This document shows positions 6,810 through 13,745 of a stretch of 13,839 nucleotides of DNA, piece after piece. Below the pieces are notes generated by a model. That model worked only from the letters and a program-made list of their open reading frames with translations, did not search any database and was not told the DNA's origin. Within the stretch, counting starts at the first letter, position 1. Every line of letters starts with the position of its first letter. Position numbers and translations under genes: made by a program. Source of the DNA: JBHGBB01 sp041946755 (GTDB taxonomy: Bacteria > UBP4 > UBA4092 > JAOAEQ01); NCBI GenBank assembly GCA_041946755.1, contig JBHGBB010000099.1, positions 1 to 13,839 on the forward strand, written 5' to 3'.

Positions 6810-6948
6810 TAAATAGTTATCAGTTGTCGGTTTTCAGTTTATCAATACTGCTTACTCATTGGCTCTAGGTTGACTATACTGGGTATCTAGGTAGCTTTTA
6901 GATAGTGGTTTTCAAAATTTAGAGCATGATATTTGGAGTTTAATATTT

Positions 6949-7401
6949 ATGGTTTCTATGATAACGGAATTACCGATACCCAAACTAGCACTCCGAAAAT
7001 TGAAGTATATCGGTCAAACGGTTCTCGACCGTGAAAAGATTGCCGATTCGGAATTGAGTGTTCTATTAACAAACGATACGAGGATAACAGAATTAAATCA
7101 ACGGTATTTTCAGCGGAATTGCGCCACCGATGTAATTGCCTTTCCGCAATCGGAAGCAGCATCGAAACCGGTATCGGCAGTATTAGGCGATGTAGTTATC
7201 TCAATTGATACCGCAGAACGCCAGGCAATTGAGCGCAATCATCATTTAGAAGATGAACTCGGTTATTTGTTGATACATGGTATCCTTCATCTTTTAGGTT
7301 ATGATGATATTAAATCCGTTTCGCGGCGGAAGATGCGAGCGAAAGAACGAGTTTATGTAACCGAATTCCATCTAGATGCACATCCGGAAACAATGAAGTA
7401 G
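6949..7401 (+). CDS. ybeY: Endoribonuclease YbeY, with Asp at the third zinc-ligand position
   Basis: YbeY is a zinc-dependent single-strand RNase acting in 16S rRNA 3'-end maturation and late 70S quality control, with PhoH/YbeZ and Era as partners. The 150-residue product has the family motifs: LNQRYFQRNCATDVIAFP (49-66), LGDVVIS (79-85) and the metal site HGILHLLGYDD (110-120). The first two ligands are His110 and His114. The third, normally His in GYDH, is Asp120. Asp can bind zinc, and I recall Bacteroidota YbeY proteins carrying GYKD at the same place, so activity may be kept. GGAG at 6935-6938 supports ATG 6949; a second ATG lies at 6958. The 139-bp gap after pgpH contains only imperfect repeats of the words ATCAGTT and TTTCAGTTT and no clear promoter. 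Confidence 0.92.
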   Translation: MVSMITELPIPKLALRKLKYIGQTVLDREKIADSELSVLLTNDTRITELNQRYFQRNCATDVIAFPQSEAASKPVSAVLGDVVISIDTAERQAIERNHHLEDELGYLLIHGILHLLGYDDIKSVSRRKMRAKERVYVTEFHLDAHPETMK

Positions 7402-7467
7402 GTTGGCTAAAAGAACAGTTATTTGTTTGAAAATACTATTTGCAGAAATCTGTTTTAGCGCTATCAT

Positions 7468-8121
7468 ATGCAAGATAAATATATTACCAGATTACGGAAC
7501 TATTTTTTTACGGGATTACTAGTATTAATTCCAGTGGTGGTCACTATATATGTTGTCTGGTATACGTTCAGTGTGCTAGATGGTTGGCTTGGTGGTTTGA
7601 TTAAATACCATGATAAACCTATACCGGGATTGGGTTTCATTGCGTTAATGGTATTAATACTCTTTACCGGTTTGATTGCCCATAATTATTTAGGCCGGCG
7701 ATTGATCGGGATTAGTGAACACCTGCTAGGTCGGATTCCATTAATCAACAAACTTTATCTAGCTACCCGGCAGGTAAGTTATGCCATATTAACCCGAAAA
7801 AAGAAATTGTTCCAGCAGGTGGTTGCCGTAGAATATCCGCGAAAAGGGATATATAGTGTCGGATTTGTAACTAATTCGCAAACCGGTGAACTTGATACTA
7901 AAGTCGGAGAGCCAATGGCATATGTTTTTATTTGTACGGTACCGAATCCAACAACCGGATTCGTTATCGCCGTACCGAAGAAAGATATCATTCCATTAAA
8001 TATGACGGTTGAAGAAGGATTAAAACTGGTTATATCAGCAGGAGTAGTTGTTACACCGCAGTCAGATTCTAAGCCTGACAATCTAACATTTAATATTTCT
8101 AAAGATACCATTGAATCCTAA
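7468..8121 (+). CDS. DUF502 family membrane protein
   Basis: The 217-residue product matches the DUF502 family of bacterial membrane proteins with no established function (plant relatives are the COV, continuous vascular ring, proteins). Seen: a short cytoplasmic start (YITRLRNYFFTGLLVLIPVVVT), two membrane segments at about residues 12-33 and 52-72, then the conserved stretch GRIPLINKLYLATRQVSYAI, a soluble C-terminal domain with VGFVTN and FICTVPNPTTGFVIAVPK, and a run of Thr, Val and Pro typical of the family. No Shine-Dalgarno sequence precedes the ATG, 66 bp after ybeY. Its last 11 bases overlap era, so translation of the two is probably coupled. Placement among ribosome-assembly genes may simply reflect operon structure. 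Confidence 0.85.
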   Translation: MQDKYITRLRNYFFTGLLVLIPVVVTIYVVWYTFSVLDGWLGGLIKYHDKPIPGLGFIALMVLILFTGLIAHNYLGRRLIGISEHLLGRIPLINKLYLATRQVSYAILTRKKKLFQQVVAVEYPRKGIYSVGFVTNSQTGELDTKVGEPMAYVFICTVPNPTTGFVIAVPKKDIIPLNMTVEEGLKLVISAGVVVTPQSDSKPDNLTFNISKDTIES

Positions 8122-9016
8122 TCCCAGTCCACCGAGTATTCATCGATCCGGCTATATCGGCATTATTGGTAAACCGAATGTCGGTAAATCTACCTTATTA
8201 AACTATTTGTTAGGCCAGAAGCTAGCCATTGTATCTGATAAACCGCAAACTACCAGAACCCGGATATTAGGGGTGATTTCCAGCCAGAACTATCAACTGA
8301 TTTTTATCGATACTCCTGGCATCCATGTTCCTAAAGATCAGCTCCATGCGTTTATGCAATCGCAGATAGCTGAAACGGTTGAAGAAGTAGATATTCTCTT
8401 ATTTTTAGTTTCTGCCGAATCAGGTATCGATGATGAAGATCGATTGGCATTACAGGTGATCGAAAAACAAAATAAACCGGTGGTAATAGCGGTCAATAAG
8501 ATCGATATAAATAAGACTAATGCAGAAAAGGTGCGGCAAGAACTGTTGTCATTATATCCATTTCGAGATCAGCAACTTATTTCTGCATTGAATGGTACCG
8601 GCTGCAACGAATTGGTAACCAAACTGATTACCTTACTTCCTGAAGGACCGCAATATTATCCCGAAGATACCTTAACCGATCGAAACGAACGATTTATTAT
8701 TAGTGAACTGGTTCGAGAACAAGTCTTGAAACTGACTCAGCAAGAGATTCCGTATAGTGTTGCGGTTATAACTGAAGAGGTGAAAGAGCGGTCTGCTGCA
8801 TTAACGTATGTTAAGGCAGTAATTTATGTAGAACGGGATTCGCAGAAGAAAATCATTATTGGTTCTCAGGGAAAAAAACTAAAAGAAATCGGGTTAACAA
8901 CTCGAAAAGAAGTTGAACAGCTGCTGCAGAAGAAGGTATACTTAGATTTATGGGTTAAGGTTAAAAAGAACTGGAGAAAAGACCGTACTGCATTACAGCA
9001 GTTAGGATTGAAATAA
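8111..9016 (+). CDS. era: GTPase Era, ribosome assembly factor
   Basis: Era binds the 3' end of 16S rRNA and helps assemble the 30S subunit; it acts in the same step as YbeY. The 301-residue product has all GTPase motifs: G1 GKPNVGKS (20-27), switch I KPQTTRTR (44-51), G3 DTPG (67-70), G4 NKID (129-132) and a G5-type SALNG. The C-terminal KH RNA-binding domain contains IIIGSQGKKLKEIG near 248-261, and KVKKNWRKD near the end. The start is a TTG at 8111 that overlaps the DUF502 gene by 11 bases. No later ATG precedes the G1 loop and an in-frame stop lies upstream at 8084, so TTG is the only reasonable choice. Length is normal for the family. Confidence 0.95.
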   Translation: MNPNPSPPSIHRSGYIGIIGKPNVGKSTLLNYLLGQKLAIVSDKPQTTRTRILGVISSQNYQLIFIDTPGIHVPKDQLHAFMQSQIAETVEEVDILLFLVSAESGIDDEDRLALQVIEKQNKPVVIAVNKIDINKTNAEKVRQELLSLYPFRDQQLISALNGTGCNELVTKLITLLPEGPQYYPEDTLTDRNERFIISELVREQVLKLTQQEIPYSVAVITEEVKERSAALTYVKAVIYVERDSQKKIIIGSQGKKLKEIGLTTRKEVEQLLQKKVYLDLWVKVKKNWRKDRTALQQLGLK

Positions 9017-9050
9017 TCTATCGAGAATCAATAAAAAGGAAAAAGCGAGT

Positions 9051-9242
9051 ATGCAGATAATCTATTTAATCTTGATGCTAGTCGGATTCGGATTAACTAG
9101 TTATGGATTTTGGCTGGTAGTTGATGAAATTCAGACCGAAAAGAAATCGGTTTGGAAATCGTTCTGTCTCCTGATTGGGCTTATCGGTATGGTATTCGGT
9201 ATCTTGCTCTATGGGGTTCCGCATTTTTTCTCATCGCATTAG
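9051..9242 (+). CDS. Small two-helix membrane protein, unknown function
   Basis: The 63-residue product is not a family I recognise. It has two clear hydrophobic segments, about residues 3-24 (IIYLILMLVGFGLTSYGFWL) and 38-56, joined by a charged loop VDEIQTEKKSVWK, which is a helical-hairpin topology. AAGGA at 9036-9040, ten bases before the ATG, could serve for initiation. It lies 34 bp after era in the same direction and is likely the last gene of that transcript. It ends 28 bp from the end of the convergent LD-carboxypeptidase gene with no obvious terminator between. The non-random hydrophobic pattern, the ribosome binding site and the tight fit between neighbours favour a real gene. Confidence 0.65.
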   Translation: MQIIYLILMLVGFGLTSYGFWLVVDEIQTEKKSVWKSFCLLIGLIGMVFGILLYGVPHFFSSH

Positions 9243-9270
9243 TCCAGAAGTAACGTTAGGGATTGAGCAT

Positions 9271-10263
9271 CTATACTACCGCACCTTCGAGATAACTCAA
9301 TTCTTTTTTCCTGGTATCGATTTTCACTTTTATCCCAATAGGAATCGGAAAATTAGTATCTCCATGTCCAAAACCAAGGTTGTAAACCACTGGAATGCCT
9401 AAATCACCCAACAAATCCCCGAATATTTCCGGATAGGTTAGATGCGGTTTATCCGGTTCTTTCGGTTCACATCGGATGAGTTTTCCGAGTAAGACAGCAT
9501 GCACTTGTTTTAGTTTTCCGGTAAGTTTCAGATGCGCGAGCATGCGATCAATCCGATGCGGTTCTTCATCCACATCTTCACAGAACAAGATTTTGTTTTT
9601 CAAATCGAATTCATAAGGAGTACCCAGTAGAGTTTGGATAACCGAGATACATCCTGCAATAGCGCGACCTTCTGCCATACCTTCTGAAACTACCGACCAT
9701 TCAGCGGGTCCACCGATATAATCTAATGGGAAAGGGATTACGCCCATCGGTTCAGGATCAGAAAGAAGTCGAAATTCCATCTCTCGGCTGAACACATTGG
9801 AGTCGGTACTCATTCCGGATTCAACCATTGGCGCATGGAAAGTCACCAGTCCGGTAAGTTGATGAATAGCATTTAAGAATGCGGTGATGTCGCTATATCC
9901 TAAAAAGATTTTCGGATTCCGTCGGATATTCTGAAAATCGAGTGCGGGAATAATCCGGGTTGCACCATTACCGCCACGGGCGCAAAATATCGCGTTCACT
10001 TCTGGGTCGGCAAACATCCGGTTAAAATCTTCCGCCCGGCCAGTGTCTTGTCCGGCGAAATAGCCATACCGGTCATAGACATGTTTACCCAGTTTGATTT
10101 TATATCCCCAGGATTTCAGGTTTTGGATACTCGCATCAAGTTTTTCTTGATTGACCGGTCCGGAAGGAGCGATGATACCAATAGTATCTCCCGATTTCAA
10201 TTTCGGTGGCTTAATCAATTGCAGTTTGCGAATTGTAGATATCGGATTCTTAGTATTTGCCAT
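9271..10263 (-). CDS. ldcA: LD-carboxypeptidase, peptidase family S66
   Basis: S66 enzymes remove the terminal D-Ala from murein tetrapeptides (L,D bond) during cell-wall recycling; relatives cleave microcin C7-like compounds. The 330-residue product shows the family marks: GDTIGIIAPSGPV near the start, CARGGNGATRI (94-104), the nucleophile Ser124 in LGYSDIT, Glu229 in CEDVDEEPHRIDRML, and His300 in GFGHGDTNFPIPIG. Together these complete the Ser-Glu-His triad. No signal peptide is present, consistent with a cytoplasmic role. The start is set at ATG 10263, which gives MANTKNPIS; an upstream TTG at 10278 would add five residues. No Shine-Dalgarno sequence is visible for either. It converges with the small membrane-protein gene and is preceded by a terminator-like hairpin, so it probably has its own promoter. 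Confidence 0.92.
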   Translation of the reverse strand: MANTKNPISTIRKLQLIKPPKLKSGDTIGIIAPSGPVNQEKLDASIQNLKSWGYKIKLGKHVYDRYGYFAGQDTGRAEDFNRMFADPEVNAIFCARGGNGATRIIPALDFQNIRRNPKIFLGYSDITAFLNAIHQLTGLVTFHAPMVESGMSTDSNVFSREMEFRLLSDPEPMGVIPFPLDYIGGPAEWSVVSEGMAEGRAIAGCISVIQTLLGTPYEFDLKNKILFCEDVDEEPHRIDRMLAHLKLTGKLKQVHAVLLGKLIRCEPKEPDKPHLTYPEIFGDLLGDLGIPVVYNLGFGHGDTNFPIPIGIKVKIDTRKKELSYLEGAVV

Positions 10264-10284
10264 ATTGTAACTATACAATAAGAA

Positions 10285-10320
10285 AGAGCGGAATAACCGG
10301 AAATCCGATTCTTCCGCTCT
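10285..10320 (-). terminator. Hairpin terminator downstream of the TIM-barrel-like gene
   Basis: AGAGCGGAATAACCGGA (10285-10301) pairs with the stretch at 10304-10320 at 15 of 17 positions. Read on the minus strand, the stem is followed by TTCTTATTGT. It lies about 70 bp after the end of the minus-strand gene at 10391-11377 and just before ldcA, so it most likely ends that upstream transcript. A shorter hairpin, TCCGC/GCGGA at 10364-10378, lies nearer the stop codon. Confidence 0.6.
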
Positions 10321-10390
10321 TCTTACTAATTTATTTTTATTTATCTATGGAATTTGGATTTTGTCCGCCTTAAGCGGATGGGATTTTCTC

Positions 10391-11377
10391 CTAAAGGGTA
10401 TATAACCGTTGATAATGCTCACCAATAATATCCCAAACTAGGGTAGGGTTGTCGCAAGCAATATGTGACATACAACTGCAACCTTCATATCCCCAGGCGA
10501 CAATATTCCTGATGCCATGATTATAGGCAGTGTCAATCGCGAGTCCAACATTCTTTTCGGTACCACGAGGGATACGAAACGCCTGGACCCAGATCTGGCC
10601 TTCTTTTTGATACTGTTTGGCATACCCGGCAATAATAGAAGAATAGAGCCCGACAAATTCTTTAACATCTTTATTCGACCAGGTCCAATAAGGGTCGGTA
10701 CCGAAAATATCGACGGTATCCAATTTGACTAAAGGTTCCCAATGCTCAGTGGTTTCACTTGGAAGAACGCAGATAGCATTTTTAACTTTCGGATTAGCCT
10801 CTTTTACCGCTTCACACATCTCTTGCAGGAATTCATATAATGCCTGATGCTGAAATGCAATGACTTCATCGGTTTTATCTTTCGGAATCGGATGATTATA
10901 TTGTTCTGCAAACATATGCTGGCAGACACTGCAATGACAAGCCCAGCCCGGGGTATCGCCAAACCAGCCGGGGATATAGAAATGCGGTTCATCCCAGAAT
11001 ATCACTTGCGGATTCATGGAAACCGCAGCTTGAATCCAGGTTTTAATAAACGCGCGGAGTTTCGGTTGATTGGGGCATGCAACCGGCGCAACCGCACCAT
11101 CATGCCGAATCTGACGAGCGTCCGGATTGCGGGCAACGAATGCGGTATATGCTTCTCCACCGAAAATTCCACCCACTCCCCAGGGATCGAGATAAACCTC
11201 GAGCCCGAGATCATGGCAAGAGGTTACGATTTCGCGGATGGTTTCTTTATAAAACTGCAAATCATTTTCACTGAAGGTATGCACTACAAAATTACAATGG
11301 TGACTCTTAATATCATGCATATCTTCTTTAACATGTTTCGGGATACGGTTCCCAAAATAACTTACGCCGGTTTTCAT
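10391..11377 (-). CDS. Uncharacterised TIM-barrel-like, possible glycoside-hydrolase-like protein
   Basis: The 328-residue product opens MKTGVSYFGNRIPKHVKEDM and resembles conserved hypothetical proteins from uncultivated bacteria. No function is known to me. The pattern suggests a beta/alpha barrel: VVHTFSENDLQFY (31-43), GLEVYLDPWGVGG (58-70), VIFWDEPHFYI (125-135), DIFGTDPYW (223-231), QIWVQAFRIPRG (261-272) and NIVAWGYEGCSC (291-302). Acidic residues at strand ends, such as Asp129/Glu130 and Glu298, would suit a glycosidase-like site. A CHCSVC cluster (147-152) follows WDEPHFY by about 15 residues and may bind metal. No signal peptide or membrane helix is seen, so the protein is cytoplasmic. 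The start is firm: AGGAGA (11384-11389 complement) lies six bases before the ATG. Its role beside ldcA could be in sugar or cell-wall turnover, but that is only a guess. Confidence 0.7.
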   Translation of the reverse strand: MKTGVSYFGNRIPKHVKEDMHDIKSHHCNFVVHTFSENDLQFYKETIREIVTSCHDLGLEVYLDPWGVGGIFGGEAYTAFVARNPDARQIRHDGAVAPVACPNQPKLRAFIKTWIQAAVSMNPQVIFWDEPHFYIPGWFGDTPGWACHCSVCQHMFAEQYNHPIPKDKTDEVIAFQHQALYEFLQEMCEAVKEANPKVKNAICVLPSETTEHWEPLVKLDTVDIFGTDPYWTWSNKDVKEFVGLYSSIIAGYAKQYQKEGQIWVQAFRIPRGTEKNVGLAIDTAYNHGIRNIVAWGYEGCSCMSHIACDNPTLVWDIIGEHYQRLYTL

Positions 11378-11444
11378 ATTCTATCTCCTAAATGGTGGCT
11401 AGTGATATAGGTTTTTCTTTTAGAAATATTAAACTAGGTCATAC

Positions 11445-11478
11445 TCCGCTGTCAAGTAAAAACCTGTTTCCCAGCGGA
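11445..11478. repeat. Hairpin TCCGCTG/CAGCGGA with partial direct repeat
   Basis: TCCGCTG (11445-11451) and CAGCGGA (11472-11478) form 7-bp arms around a 20-nt loop. The loop contains AAGTAAAAACCTG, partly repeated at about 11490-11502 as CAGTAAAAATCTC. It lies about 65 bp upstream of the TIM-barrel-like gene's ATG on that gene's transcribed strand, so it could be part of its leader or promoter region. Confidence 0.4.
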
Positions 11479-11540
11479 AGTCCCTGGTCAGTAAAAATCT
11501 CGGTAAACGATACCTGGAATTCTTTACCACCGGCGAGGAA

Positions 11541-11565
11541 CCAGAGCGGCTTCAAGCCGCTCTGG
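11541..11565. repeat. CCAGAGCG-class palindrome, second copy
   Basis: CCAGAGCGGCTT and AAGCCGCTCTGG form perfect 12-bp arms around a central C. The flanks (ACCGGCGAGGAA to the left, ATATACTCCGG to the right) are degenerate versions of the outer arms of the 47-bp palindrome at 535-581, so this is a diverged member of the same family. The inner arm bases differ in a compensated way (GCGGC/GCCGC here, GCGCC/GGCGC there), so the stem is kept while the sequence changed. Confidence 0.85.
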
Positions 11566-11719
11566 ATATACTCCGGTATCGGGATGGCTAAAGATACCAA
11601 CCAGGATATAATTGAATTGAGAATGGGATTGGTTAAGGTAGCGGTGAGGTGTGTTTGAGATGATATTTGCCAATTGCGGAATGCGGATTGAAAAATAGGG
11701 AGAAAGATGCCAGGGTATA

Positions 11720-11736
11720 GGCGGGGTTCCCCCGCC
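11720..11736. repeat. G/C-rich hairpin, GGCGGGG class
   Basis: GGCGGGG (11720-11726) and CCCCGCC (11730-11736) are perfect 7-bp arms around TTC. Outer bases pair imperfectly. It corresponds in type and position to the hairpins at 644-668 and 785-807 in the other repeat region. Confidence 0.7.
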
Positions 11737-11873
11737 CTGTGGAGTGCGCATTCTATTGTTCGGACGCAAAAAGTAGGTTGCTAGGGAAAAATAGGAGTCA
11801 AGATATAAGGTAACAAATCGTGGGCATGGTTCTAGCGGAAGAAATCCGGGGAATTGAATTATACCCGAACGAA

Positions 11874-11990
11874 AATAATCTTTTGCCAAATGGAAAAAGA
11901 TTATGGAAAGTGTTCAATTTCTATACAAAATAATTCTTTGCCAAATGGAAAATAATTATTCGACCGGTTGCTTTCTCCCAAATGGCAAAA
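11874..11990. repeat. Second CCAAATGG-core palindrome array
   Basis: Palindromes start at 11874 and 11929, each 32 bp with 13 of 15 pairs intact. Their centres, 11889/11890 and 11944/11945, are 55 bp apart, the same period as in the array at 890-1030. A third, degenerate unit with only the CCAAATGG core preserved is centred at 11981/11982, 37 bp further on. The 23-bp spacers share little with those of the first array. Confidence 0.8.
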
Positions 11991-12179
11991 TAGAAAATCG
12001 AGTTAAATAATTTTCCGATTAAGTATATTCCAAAAAAAGAACACCAAGTGTCTCTATCTTATTATAAAAATTGAACACAAATCAGGTTTATATTTTGGAA
12101 GGCACTAAAAACCGGCAATAATGTATTCGGTAGAATAACACTCCAGGTCATTCAAGTATCTCTCCACATAGCTTTTACC

Positions 12180-12209
12180 TTGACGGATAAAAGAATAGTA
12201 TAGTACACT
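12180..12209 (+). promoter_or_regulatory. Possible psd-pssA promoter
   Basis: TTGACG (12180-12185) followed after 18 bp by TACACT (12204-12209) is a plausible sigma70-type promoter about 50 bp before the psd GTG. As in the lexA promoter, a TATAGTA word lies between the boxes (12199-12205 here, 1164-1170 there). Confidence 0.45.
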
Positions 12210-12259
12210 TATCAATTGAGGAATTTAACAGTAATCTACTATCGAGAGGGTAAATAGCC

Positions 12260-12910
12260 GTGAAATTAGGGCGTTTCATAATTTCCCGAGAAGCGCGGAA
12301 TTATTTAGTTATTATCGGATTAATCATCGTTCAATTACTGATACTCCACTTATGGTGGCTGTCAATAGTGGCGATAGCGATTCTCGGTTTTATCATTTTC
12401 TTTTTCCGCGACCCGGTTCGGGTCATTCCCCCACTTGAACAAGCGATCGTTTCGGCTGCTGATGGTACCGTAGTCGATATTGCAGAAGTATATGAAGATA
12501 AATATCTCAATCAACCGGTACAGCGAGTGAGTATCTTCCTATCGATATTTGATGTCCATGTGAATCGCTCTCCGATGAAAGGTGAGGTCAAATATCTCCA
12601 ATACCAACCCGGCCGATTCAAAAATGCGATGAGCGGAAAATCATCGCAATATAATGAACATAATCTGGTTGGTATAGAAAACGGGGAATCGCGGATTTTA
12701 GTTAAACAAATTGCCGGGATGATCGCCCGGAGAATAGTATGCAGTTGCGATATCGGCGATACTATTTCGACCGGAGATAAGATCGGACTGATTAAGTTTG
12801 GGTCTCGCGTCGAGATATTTTTACCGCTTGATGCTAAACTGCAAGTTAAATTGAAAGATAAAGTTAAAGCGGGAGAGACTATAATTGCACTTCATCCCGT
12901 AAAAAAGTAA
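12260..12910 (+). CDS. psd: Phosphatidylserine decarboxylase, short membrane-anchored type
   Basis: Psd converts phosphatidylserine to phosphatidylethanolamine at the membrane, using a pyruvoyl group made by self-cleavage. The 216-residue product is of the short type. Two hydrophobic stretches near the N-terminus (about residues 14-50) end in FFFRDPVRVIP, followed by SAADGTVVDI, the conserved FLSIFDVHVNRSPMKG, and NEHNLVGIE. The self-processing site is Gly181-Ser182 in KFGSRVEIFLP, where Ser182 would become the pyruvoyl group. The start is a GTG with GAGAGG at 12244-12249, about ten bases upstream. pssA, which makes its substrate, follows after ten bases, so the two steps of phosphatidylethanolamine synthesis are encoded together. 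All key residues appear intact. Confidence 0.93.
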   Translation: MKLGRFIISREARNYLVIIGLIIVQLLILHLWWLSIVAIAILGFIIFFFRDPVRVIPPLEQAIVSAADGTVVDIAEVYEDKYLNQPVQRVSIFLSIFDVHVNRSPMKGEVKYLQYQPGRFKNAMSGKSSQYNEHNLVGIENGESRILVKQIAGMIARRIVCSCDIGDTISTGDKIGLIKFGSRVEIFLPLDAKLQVKLKDKVKAGETIIALHPVKK

Positions 12911-12920
12911 ATTTCTGACT

Positions 12921-13745
12921 ATGCGTAAAATATATATCTTACCGAATTTATTTACTACCGCAAGCCTTATATCCGGATTTATCGCCTTAACCTATATCTA
13001 TCACAACAAAATCGAATATGCCATTTGGGCGGTATTCGTTGCGATACTATTTGATGGATTAGATGGTAAAATCGCCCGATTAACCGGAACCAGTAGTAGT
13101 TTCGGTGTTAATTACGATTCGTTGTCAGATTTGGTATCTTTCGGAGTCGCTCCAGGATTCTTAGTATATCGGTTAGCCAATTCCTGGCATAATAAAGCCG
13201 CGTTAGCTGCAAGTGTATTATATGTAATCTGTACCGCATTAAGATTAGCGCGGTTCAATGTACAAGTTCATTCCGAAGAAAGTAAAGAATTTGTTGGATT
13301 GCCTTCTCCAGCAGCTGCCGGCATGTTGCTGGCAGTAGTTATGGTATATCATGGTCGGGAATGGATATTAATCCAACGTTCATTACCCTTAATTGCTGTT
13401 CTCCTCGCTTGTTTGATGGTCAGCAAAATACCTTATTTTAGTTTAAAACGAGCACATCTGGAACGACGGCGGCCGTTTAATACCTTAGTCGCTTTGGTAC
13501 TCATAACCGGATTATTAATCGTATTTTCCGATTTTGCCGATGTGCTTATTCTGGGATTCTTTACCATGTATGTGGCTATCGGAATCGCGGTATATGTGCG
13601 GATACCAGTATGGAAACTGCCGATCCTGCAAGCCTATATTCCATCACCGGAAATGCAGCATTCATCCCGGATACATCCTCATACAGCAGGACATCAACAA
13701 CCAACGACATCGCATACTTCTTCTCCGGAAATTCATGGCAAGTAA
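12921..13745 (+). CDS. pssA: CDP-diacylglycerol-serine O-phosphatidyltransferase
   Basis: PssA condenses CDP-diacylglycerol with serine to give phosphatidylserine, the substrate of the upstream Psd. The 274-residue product begins with the family's MRKIYILPNLFTTASLISGF and has the CDP-alcohol phosphotransferase motif DG-x2-AR-x8-G-x3-D-x3-D. Its residues are Asp48-Gly49, Ala52-Arg53, Gly62, Asp66 and Asp70 (DGKIARLTG ... YDSLSD). Several hydrophobic helices follow, including segments near 95-110, 130-145 and 155-170, and the product is integral to the inner membrane. The last 35 residues or so form a polar tail rich in His, Ser, Thr and Gln (IHPHTAGHQQPTTSHT) that is not typical of the family. 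The gene follows psd by ten bases and its end overlaps the next gene by 11. Confidence 0.93.
   Translation: MRKIYILPNLFTTASLISGFIALTYIYHNKIEYAIWAVFVAILFDGLDGKIARLTGTSSSFGVNYDSLSDLVSFGVAPGFLVYRLANSWHNKAALAASVLYVICTALRLARFNVQVHSEESKEFVGLPSPAAAGMLLAVVMVYHGREWILIQRSLPLIAVLLACLMVSKIPYFSLKRAHLERRRPFNTLVALVLITGLLIVFSDFADVLILGFFTMYVAIGIAVYVRIPVWKLPILQAYIPSPEMQHSSRIHPHTAGHQQPTTSHTSSPEIHGK

Larger units (their letters stand above)
11378..12259. other. 882-bp gene-free divergent intergenic region with a composite palindrome array
   Basis: It separates the leftward TIM-barrel-like gene from rightward psd. The open frames inside it cross the palindromes, lack family features and are not accepted as genes. 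Contents in order: a TCCGCTG/CAGCGGA hairpin (11445-11478), the CCAGAGCG-class palindrome, a G/C-rich hairpin, a CCAAATGG-core palindrome array, an AAGTATAT box (12021-12028), then the psd promoter region. Confidence 0.8.

Noticed and set aside
6870..6904. Possible promoter before ybeY (TTGACT with TAGATA).
   Set aside because: The spacing between the boxes is 23 bp, too long for a sigma70-type promoter, and no better -10 is present.
10847..11410. Plus-strand open frame of 187 codons antisense to the TIM-barrel-like gene.
   Set aside because: The minus-strand gene has a strong ribosome binding site and conserved motifs. The antisense frame has none and is a shadow.
11392..11658. Plus-strand open frame of 88 codons upstream of the palindrome.
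   Set aside because: It crosses the CCAGAGCG palindrome, matches no family, and has no Shine-Dalgarno sequence. It also overlaps the promoter and leader zone of the divergent gene.
11524..11889. Minus-strand open frame of 121 codons in the repeat region.
   Set aside because: It runs through two palindromes and half of another, has low-complexity composition and no recognisable domain or ribosome binding site. It is open by chance.
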